The position numbers were made by a program, and so were the translations under genes. From Sva-07 sp038321235 (GTDB lineage Bacteria; Actinomycetota; Acidimicrobiia; Acidimicrobiales; Ilumatobacteraceae), in the NCBI GenBank assembly GCA_038321235.1, contig JBBQEU010000031.1, positions 1 to 29,837 of the forward strand: 29,837 nt of DNA, in the 5' to 3' direction. Each line of letters begins with the position of its first letter. Within the stretch, counting starts at the first letter, position 1. Below are positions 25,345 through 29,837 of the stretch, piece after piece. The notes below the pieces were generated by a model. It worked only from the letters and a program-made list of their open reading frames with translations, was not told the origin of the DNA and did no database searches.

Positions 25345-25721
25345 GACTCGAAACGCTGCTCTGGAGTGGAGTGACGGTGTACTTCGGTGTGATCGGGGTG
25401 ATCTACCTCTTCGTCAGCGACGACCCGGTCGGCGTGAGCGTCCTGCTCTCGGCCACCGGCCTCGGTGGGCTCGTCGCCGGATGGTCATGGGATTGGGGTC
25501 GCCGGCACGGTGAACGCATCGAGGATCAGGCCGAGGCCGACGCCAGCGACGCCACCGGCATCGTCGGGGTGTACCCGACCGAGAGCCTGCGTCCCGTCGC
25601 GCTGGCTGTCGGCTCGACGGCGCTGCTGCTCGGGATTCCACTCGGGTCGTGGCTCAGCATGATCGGACTCGCCATCATTGCCTCGCAGGTGATGCTGCTC
25701 GTGCGCGACCTGGACACGTGA
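25341..25721 (+). CDS. ctaF: Cytochrome c oxidase subunit IV, actinobacterial type
   Basis: 126 aa with four predicted helices (about 3-25, 30-50, 85-103 and 105-122), separated by a hydrophilic loop GRRHGERIEDQAEADASD. Size, topology and the place right after ctaD match the small actinobacterial subunit IV that stabilises the aa3 oxidase. It has no metal motifs. The start overlaps the ctaD stop (ATGA), and the stop overlaps the ctaG start by one base (TGATG). Confidence 0.85.
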   Translation: MRLETLLWSGVTVYFGVIGVIYLFVSDDPVGVSVLLSATGLGGLVAGWSWDWGRRHGERIEDQAEADASDATGIVGVYPTESLRPVALAVGSTALLLGIPLGSWLSMIGLAIIASQVMLLVRDLDT

Positions 25722-26539
25722 TGCTCGCCCACACGAACCCGGTTGCCCACGGGCTGTTCGTACTCGGTTGTTGTGTTGCTCTGGCGTTCTACGGGATCGC
25801 CTGGCTGACGTCGCCACGGCGATCGCCGCTGCGGTTGTGGTGTTGGACGGGTGGGCTGGTCACGCTCGCGGTGTCGACGGCACCCGCGGTGGAGAGTTGG
25901 GCAGCGTCGTCGTTCACGGGGCACATGGTGCAACACCTGCTGATGATCGTCGTCGCGGCACCGCTGCTCGTGCTCGCGAGACCGATATCGACGATTGCGT
26001 CGAAGTGGTCTTCGTCATGGTTGCGCGGGCAGACACATCGGCGTGCGGCGTCATGGTGGCGTGGGGCAGGTCCGCTGATTGCTCCGGCGTCGTTTCTCCT
26101 CACGCTGTACGTGACACACCTCACGGGCATCTACGACGCGGCGCTCGGCAACCAAGCGGTCCACGATCTCGAACACCTGGCCTATGTCGGATCGGCGTGC
26201 GCGCTGTGGGGGGTGGTCACCGCACGTGGTCGAGCACGTTCACCCGGGCGGGTCGGAGCCGTGTTCGGCGTGATCGGCGGGAGTGCGCTGCTCGGGGTGG
26301 TGCTGCTGTCGGCGACCACCCCGCTGGTGCCGACCTACGCCGCCGAGTTGGGTGTCGAGGCCGCACTCGACGACCAGCGCTCCGCTGCGTCGTTGATGTG
26401 GGTCGGTGGGATGGCGATCACGCTGCCGCTGTTGATCGTGTCGGTGTGGCGGTGGGCCGCAGCAGAGGAGCGGATTGCCGAGCGCACCGAAGCCGCGCAG
26501 TTCGGTCAGGCGTTGCTGGAACCAGCGAAGCGGAAGTAG
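25721..26539 (+). CDS. ctaG: CtaG-type cytochrome c oxidase assembly protein (copper delivery)
   Basis: 272 aa with about seven membrane helices, of the caa3_CtaG family, which helps assemble the copper centre of haem-copper oxidases. Motif blocks are GHMVQHLLMIVVAAPLLVLARP-like (the first 20 positions read GHMVQHLLMIVVAAPLLVLA), YVTHLTGIYD and VHDLEHLAYV. The two HxxxH/H-x-E-H sets are typical metal-linked histidines. It is unrelated to the Cox11-type CtaG of proteobacteria. A GTG immediately before the ATG could also start it (one codon longer). It is the last gene of the respiratory run. Confidence 0.88.
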   Translation: MLAHTNPVAHGLFVLGCCVALAFYGIAWLTSPRRSPLRLWCWTGGLVTLAVSTAPAVESWAASSFTGHMVQHLLMIVVAAPLLVLARPISTIASKWSSSWLRGQTHRRAASWWRGAGPLIAPASFLLTLYVTHLTGIYDAALGNQAVHDLEHLAYVGSACALWGVVTARGRARSPGRVGAVFGVIGGSALLGVVLLSATTPLVPTYAAELGVEAALDDQRSAASLMWVGGMAITLPLLIVSVWRWAAAEERIAERTEAAQFGQALLEPAKRK

Positions 26540-26589
26540 CCGCACAACGAACCGGCCACGAGGACGATCGCGGCGATCAGGGTCACCAC
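26506..26589 (-). CDS. Possible 27-residue hydrophobic peptide antisense to the ctaG end
   Basis: A short frame of 27 codons starts at GTG 26589. A GGAGGG lies six bases before it, an excellent spacing. The product is one membrane helix with a short basic/aromatic tail (VVTLIAAIVLVAGSLCGYFR, then seven more residues). It overlaps the last 34 bases of ctaG on the other strand. Small single-helix proteins do occur near oxidase genes, but this one is unknown to me. The reverse strand of GC-rich DNA can give hydrophobic frames by chance, and the GGAGGG is half of a palindrome. Confidence 0.3.
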   Translation of the reverse strand: MVTLIAAIVLVAGSLCGYFRFAGSSNA

Positions 26590-26595
26590 AGCATG

Positions 26596-26611
26596 CCCTC
26601 CGTTCGGAGGG
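26596..26611. promoter_or_regulatory. GC-rich hairpin CCCTCC-GTTC-GGAGGG downstream of ctaG
   Basis: A perfect six-base-pair stem with a four-base loop, 56 bases after the ctaG stop. There is no T-tract on either strand, so it is a weak terminator candidate. It places GGAGGG, a ribosome-binding consensus, on both strands; on the plus strand it is 15 bases before the hydrolase ATG, and on the minus strand six bases before a small ORF. Confidence 0.4.
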
Positions 26612-26626
26612 TTGGATCAGCGCTCC

Positions 26627-27544
26627 ATGGGTAACTGTCCGGGCGTGCTGCGTGCCCAATCGTCTCGTGCCCAATCGTCTCGTGTCCTGCGCCTCTTTGG
26701 CGTGGGAGGCAGCGCGGTTGTCGCAGCCGTCGGTGGGACACTCGTCAGCCAGACGTTGTGGTGCGCTCGACGGCCGTTGCCGACTCAGCGTCCACCCGCC
26801 GCCCGCATCGAGATCTACGGCAGTGGCGTCGCCGGGCGTCAGGTGCGGGTCGTGGCGCTCGGAGACAGCACGCTCACCGGCCCGGGATTGTCGTGCCCCG
26901 ACGACGTCTGGTTGCCACTTGCGCTGCGTGATCTCGGAGGCGAACTTCGCTTCGAGTACGTGTCGCTGGCCGTAGGCGGCTCACGCGCCGCCGACGTCTT
27001 GACGCGGGTGCCGGATGCGTTGCGCCTCGATCCTGACATCGTGGTGGTCGCCGTCGGCGCGAACGACGCGCTCCACGCCGTGCCGTTGCGTCAGACGCGT
27101 GAACGACTCGACAGCACGATCTCCCGGCTGCTTCGCAGCGTCGACGTCGTTGCGGTGGCCAACGTCGGCGACCTCGGGAACGTGGCCCGGGTGCCGTCGC
27201 CATTGTCGTCGGCAATCCGGCTCAGAGGCCGTCGAACGACGCGGATGATCGAGCGGGTGGTCGAAGGCCACGACGGCGCGGTGCTCCTCGACGTGACCTC
27301 TGCCAACTCGGCTTTCCGTGACCGCGATGTCTTCACCCCTGATCTCTTCCATCCCGGGATCGAAGGTCACAGAGCGTGGGCCCGCGCAGTCACGCCGGGA
27401 TTGAGGACGGCGCTCGAACGACTCGCAGGCGCGCCGCACCGGTCATCGCCGCCGACCGTGGCGGCACGACGAGTCGAAGCGGAACTACCCGACGCTGCGG
27501 TGGCAGGTCGATTTCCCGGCGCCGTCTGTGTGTTCGCATCATGA
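26627..27544 (+). CDS. SGNH/GDSL-type hydrolase with N-terminal membrane anchor
   Basis: 305 aa from the ATG at 26627. An N-terminal hydrophobic helix (about 21-45) anchors or exports it. SGNH blocks are VALGDSTLTG (Ser81 nucleophile), AVGGSRAADVL (115-125), VGANDALH (143-150) and DLFHPGIEGH (Asp239, His242). The likely role is an extracytoplasmic esterase or lipase on unknown lipids or acylated glycans. The start is uncertain: TTG at 26612 and GTG at 26645 are in frame too, and no well-spaced ribosome-binding site singles one out. A 15-bp tandem duplication lies in the N-terminus. The stop overlaps the next gene (ATGA). Confidence 0.85.
   Translation: MGNCPGVLRAQSSRAQSSRVLRLFGVGGSAVVAAVGGTLVSQTLWCARRPLPTQRPPAARIEIYGSGVAGRQVRVVALGDSTLTGPGLSCPDDVWLPLALRDLGGELRFEYVSLAVGGSRAADVLTRVPDALRLDPDIVVVAVGANDALHAVPLRQTRERLDSTISRLLRSVDVVAVANVGDLGNVARVPSPLSSAIRLRGRRTTRMIERVVEGHDGAVLLDVTSANSAFRDRDVFTPDLFHPGIEGHRAWARAVTPGLRTALERLAGAPHRSSPPTVAARRVEAELPDAAVAGRFPGAVCVFAS
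26651..26680 (+). repeat. 15-bp perfect tandem duplication in the hydrolase N-terminus
   Basis: CGTGCCCAATCGTCT occurs at 26651-26665 and 26666-26680, giving the in-frame peptide repeat RAQSS-RAQSS before the membrane anchor. It is probably a slippage duplication without effect on the catalytic domain. Confidence 0.9.
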
Positions 27545-28542
27545 GTGCTCGAGTCGCTGTCGTGACGGGAGCGTCAGGAGGTCTCGGACGGGCGCTGGTC
27601 CGCGAGCTCGCGGAGCGCGGGTACGACGTCGGCCTCATCGCTCGCGGTCGCGCCGGGCTCGAGGCCGCCGCGGAGGAAGTGCGGGCGTCGGGCGTCCGGG
27701 CGCTCGTCGTGCCCACCGATGTGGCGTCGTGGGAGCAGGTCGACGCCGCCGCCCAGCGGGTCGAGGACGAGCTCGGCCCGATCGAGGTGTGGATCAACAA
27801 CGCGATGACCACCGTGTTCGCCACGATCGTCGACACCCGCCCCGAAGAACTGCATCGCGCGACCGAGGTCACCTACTTCGGGCAGGTGCACGGCACGATG
27901 GCCGCCCTGGAACGGATGCGTCCACGTGACGCCGGCACGATCATCTCCATCGGGTCGGCGCTCGCCTATCGGGGGATCCCGATGCAGAGCGCCTACTGCG
28001 GCTCGAAGTTCGCCGTGCGCGGGTTCATGGAGTCGCTGCGTTGCGAACTGATCGCCGAGAACAGCAACATCACGGTGTCGCAGGTGCACATGCCGGCGAT
28101 GAACACCCCCCAGTTCGGCTGGTGCCGGAGCCGCACGGACACGCATCCGATGCCAGTGCCACCGATCTACCAGCCCGAACGCTGTGCCGAGGCTGTGATG
28201 CGGGTGCTCGAGGGTGGCCAACGCCAGAAGATCTACGGCGTGTGGAACTGGATGCTGGTGAAGCTGAACCAGGTGATGCCGGGCGTCGGCGACCACTACA
28301 TGGGCCGTACCGGCATCGACAGCCAGCTCACCGACATCCCCATCGACCCCGACCGACCCGACGACCTGGAACATCCGGTCGACGACGATCGCGACTACGG
28401 AGCGCGCGGCATCTTCGACGATCAGGTCGGTGGGATGCTGACCTGGAACTTCGTCTCGACGCTCCCGACGACTGCTGCGAGCGCGGCGCGCGCCGGTGTT
28501 GCCCGGCTGTCGGAGATCGTCCGACAACGCAGCCCTCGCTGA
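27541..28542 (+). CDS. Short-chain dehydrogenase/reductase with C-terminal extension
   Basis: 333 aa. A Rossmann fold with TGASGGLG (9-16) for NAD(P), INNA (85-88), the catalytic Ser139 (ISIGSA) and YCGSK (Tyr152, Lys156) make it a classical SDR, expected to be active. About 80 residues follow the usual SDR length, and the extension is acidic then helical (DPDRPDDLEHPVDDDRDYGA, then QVGGMLTWNF). Such longer SDRs are common among actinobacterial proteins of unknown substrate. The ATG at 27541 overlaps the hydrolase stop by four bases, so the two genes are coupled and may act on related lipids. Confidence 0.9.
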   Translation: MSARVAVVTGASGGLGRALVRELAERGYDVGLIARGRAGLEAAAEEVRASGVRALVVPTDVASWEQVDAAAQRVEDELGPIEVWINNAMTTVFATIVDTRPEELHRATEVTYFGQVHGTMAALERMRPRDAGTIISIGSALAYRGIPMQSAYCGSKFAVRGFMESLRCELIAENSNITVSQVHMPAMNTPQFGWCRSRTDTHPMPVPPIYQPERCAEAVMRVLEGGQRQKIYGVWNWMLVKLNQVMPGVGDHYMGRTGIDSQLTDIPIDPDRPDDLEHPVDDDRDYGARGIFDDQVGGMLTWNFVSTLPTTAASAARAGVARLSEIVRQRSPR

Positions 28543-28565
28543 TCCGCTCGCAGTACGGACGTCGA

Positions 28566-28733
28566 TCAGGCGAGTTCGTTGCCGTGGGGGTCGATGATGT
28601 GCCAGTGGCCGTGGTCGTCGCGGTACACCTGGAAGCCGGTTTCCTCGAGGTGTTGGTGGCCGGTGCAGAGTGGTTGGCCGTTTCGGGGGACGGTCGCACC
28701 GCCGCGTGCCGCGCCCCGAGGAACTCGATGCGC
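28566..28733 (-). pseudogene. C-terminal remnant of a DUF222/HNH endonuclease gene
   Basis: The minus strand from 28733 to the TGA at 28566-28568 encodes 55 residues, including GGATVPRNGQPLCTGHQHLE and VYRDDHGHWHIIDPHGNELA. These match the C-terminal part of actinobacterial DUF222-type HNH endonucleases, a family often linked to mobile elements. Upstream the frame has no similarity and is closed by a TGA near 28817; no start or DUF222 domain is present. It is a fragment left by deletion. The remaining stretch 28734-28874 shows nothing I can name. Confidence 0.6.
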
Positions 28734-28874
28734 GCCAACAGCGCCGACGAATCCGACGCCCAGACGTCTCCCGACGGGACGGTTGCGGCGGCACCGGATT
28801 GATTCATGCCTGCATCACGACGAAGGGGTACTACGGAGTCGGCCGGTCGTCGATGCCGTCGTGCGATTCGAGGC

Positions 28875-29087
28875 TCATGTTGTTTCGTTCGTGATGGTGG
28901 ACGGTCGGAAGATCGATTCGATCGGTTGGTCGAAGACGTCGGCGATCTTGAACGCCAGCGGCAGGCTGGGGTCGTGGCGGCCTGTCTCGATGGCGTTCAC
29001 CGTTTGACGGGAGACATCGAGCCGGTCGGCGAGCTCGGCCTGACTCCACCGCTGTACTGCGCGTAGTTCGCGAAGGCGATTGTCCAT
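28875..29087 (-). CDS. Small XRE-family helix-turn-helix regulator (YozG-like)
   Basis: 70 aa, essentially a single Cro/CI-type domain. WSQAELADRLDVSRQTVNAI is the helix-turn-helix, followed by ETGRHDPSLPLAFKIADVF and a short tail (PIESIFRPS). This compact form commonly accompanies a small membrane protein. The gene starts five bases after the stop of that membrane gene, so both are on one transcript. It probably represses its own operon, perhaps through the inverted repeat at 29536-29553. No effector domain is present. Confidence 0.92.
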   Translation of the reverse strand: MDNRLRELRAVQRWSQAELADRLDVSRQTVNAIETGRHDPSLPLAFKIADVFDQPIESIFRPSTITNETT

Positions 29088-29092
29088 CGAGA

Positions 29093-29506
29093 TCAGGAGC
29101 GCAACCGCAGAGCGAGGGAAGCGACCCAGGCGAGGACACCACCGATGAAGGTGATCTGCAGCCATTGGGCAGTGGATCCGACATCCGCAGAGTCGAGCAG
29201 ACCGCCGGTGAGTGCCGCGAGCATCGCAACTGCGAAACCGATCGCCAGTGCTTCCAGGTGAGCGGTGCGTTGGAACTCGTCCGAACGACGCAGCATCCGC
29301 CACTGCGCCCAGGCCAACCAGATTGCCGGAATCACTGGGAGTAACGCCACGGCGAGGTGCCAGCGGTTGGTGTCGGCACGAAGATCGAGCGAGGCGACGA
29401 TGATCTCAGAGACGATCAATGCGATGACTGCCGGGGCGGCGTCTCGTAGGCCTGCTCGGTTCTGGCGTCGGTCGAACTCGCTGGTCAGGTTGCCGTGTGG
29501 CTGCAT
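29093..29506 (-). CDS. Small four-helix membrane protein paired with the XRE regulator
   Basis: 137 aa with four predicted helices (about 24-41, 48-68, 82-103 and 112-131). The loop RRSDEFQRTAHLEALAIGF (about 73-91) matches a recurrent DEFQR-x-x-x-LEALA motif in membrane proteins encoded next to small XRE regulators in many bacteria. Function is unknown; sensing of membrane state or modulation of the regulator are guesses. I start at ATG 29506 rather than 48 bases upstream, because the longer version would extend over the promoter. Its predicted transcription start falls at or within a few bases of this ATG. Confidence 0.85.
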   Translation of the reverse strand: MQPHGNLTSEFDRRQNRAGLRDAAPAVIALIVSEIIVASLDLRADTNRWHLAVALLPVIPAIWLAWAQWRMLRRSDEFQRTAHLEALAIGFAVAMLAALTGGLLDSADVGSTAQWLQITFIGGVLAWVASLALRLRS

Positions 29507-29512
29507 GCGGCC

Positions 29513-29541
29513 AATGTAAAGCAAACAAGACATAGTGTCAA
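29513..29541 (-). promoter_or_regulatory. Promoter of the membrane/XRE operon, probably leaderless
   Basis: On the minus strand TTGACA (29541-29536) is followed by a 17-base spacer and TACATT (29518-29513). The -35 is perfect and the -10 matches four of six TATAAT positions. A start about seven bases on falls at roughly 29506, the A of the ATG, so the mRNA probably has no leader. The local AT-rich composition stands out from the GC-rich surroundings. Confidence 0.7.
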
Positions 29542-29553
29542 GTGTACTTGTCA
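29536..29553. promoter_or_regulatory. Inverted repeat over the -35 box, candidate XRE operator
   Basis: TGTCAAGT-GT-ACTTGTCA is an eight-base inverted repeat with one mismatch and a two-base centre. It contains the -35 TTGACA on the minus strand, so binding there would block polymerase. The adjacent XRE regulator is the obvious candidate ligand; this is inference. Confidence 0.55.
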
Positions 29554-29584
29554 ATGTTGGCGGACGCAGTCGATTCCCGTCGGC

Positions 29585-29837
29585 TCACACACCGATGCCG
29601 TTGCGGGTGTCGAGGATGCGTGTCGGATTCGTGATCGCCGTGAATCCTGAACCCACCGGGAAGTAGCCGGCGACATCGGCCAACACGTCGAGGGTCGCGT
29701 CGCTGAACACGCAGACCTTCCCACCGACACCTGGTCTCGCGATCACCAGATTCGGGACGGTCTGGCCCGCCACGAAGTTCAGATTCGACGCTTCCGGTCG
29801 CGTCTGACCGCACGGGTACACCGTGGCGAACCCTGCC
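29585..29837 (-). CDS. C-terminal end of a probable secreted protein (partial)
   Basis: The frame is open from the right edge to the TGA at 29585-29587, about 83 residues; the start lies outside the window. The pattern LVIARPGVGGKVCVFSDAT, then DVLADVAGYFPVGSGF and a final PTRILDTRNGIGV recurs at the C-termini of large extracellular proteins in Acidimicrobiia and related actinobacteria. It looks like a beta-rich repeated domain. Function is unknown and may be cell-surface display or adhesion. No catalytic residues can be identified in the visible part. Confidence 0.6.
   Translation of the reverse strand, partial: AGFATVYPCGQTRPEASNLNFVAGQTVPNLVIARPGVGGKVCVFSDATLDVLADVAGYFPVGSGFTAITNPTRILDTRNGIGV

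Noticed and set aside
26596..26611. Classical rho-independent terminator after ctaG
   Set aside because: The hairpin is short and has no T-run on either strand, so it is listed only as a hairpin.
29507..29554. N-terminal extension of the small membrane protein by 16 residues
   Set aside because: That segment holds a consensus promoter whose start point coincides with the ATG at 29506.
1..29837. CRISPR arrays, tRNA or rRNA genes, insertion sequences with terminal inverted repeats
   Set aside because: None were seen; the only repeats are short tandem duplications of 11-16 bases, and no transposase or Cas-like protein is encoded apart from an HNH fragment.

Overview
This is a high-GC bacterial window that looks actinobacterial, perhaps an Acidimicrobiia/Ilumatobacter-like organism (inference). 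The main evidence is the ctaE-qcrCAB arrangement with a two-haem QcrC, an actinobacterial subunit IV (ctaF), DUF5709, DUF222/HNH debris and many GTG or overlapping starts. Genus cannot be proved from the sequence alone.

Layout. (1) 1-3089, minus strand: a sulfur-assimilation cluster transcribed rrf2-type regulator, cysQ, cysD, cysN (cysN runs off the left edge), with an inverted repeat just upstream of cysD. (2) 3223-9132, plus strand: a DUF35/thiolase pair, an acyltransferase-3/SGNH membrane protein, a diacylglycerol-kinase-like lipid kinase, a DUF5709 protein and a DUF2231-Rieske fusion. (3) 9164-13009, minus strand: a stand-alone RAM (Lrp ligand-binding) protein, two paralogous cytochromes P450 and a tandem DUF427 protein. 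(4) 13115-26539, plus strand: a continuous run fdhD, fdhA, fdhB, nrfD-like, ctaE, qcrC, qcrA, qcrB, ctaC, ctaD, ctaF, ctaG, with most junctions overlapping by 1-4 bases. (5) 26627-28542: an SGNH hydrolase coupled to a short-chain dehydrogenase. (6) 28543-29837, minus strand: an HNH-endonuclease gene remnant, a compact membrane-protein/XRE-regulator operon with a readable promoter, and the C-terminal end of a probable secreted protein.

The highlight is region 4. fdhA is interrupted by an in-frame TGA (14569-14571) exactly where formate dehydrogenases carry selenocysteine. Eighteen bases later the RNA can fold a perfect 7-bp hairpin with a GGUCU loop, a bacterial SECIS. Read through, fdhA is one 1063-residue selenoprotein; a standard gene caller would split it or truncate it. 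It sits in the same gene string as an iron-sulfur subunit, an NrfD-type quinone-reactive membrane subunit and the whole bcc-aa3 respiratory branch. In principle the string encodes every step from formate oxidation through menaquinone to O2 reduction. This formate-to-oxygen respiratory operon, with NrfD in place of the usual cytochrome-b subunit and no Tat signal on FdhA, is the best candidate for an under-described system here.

Smaller points are a likely leaderless membrane/XRE operon with an operator over its -35 box, a short hydrophobic ORF antisense to the end of ctaG, and several 15-16 bp tandem duplications.
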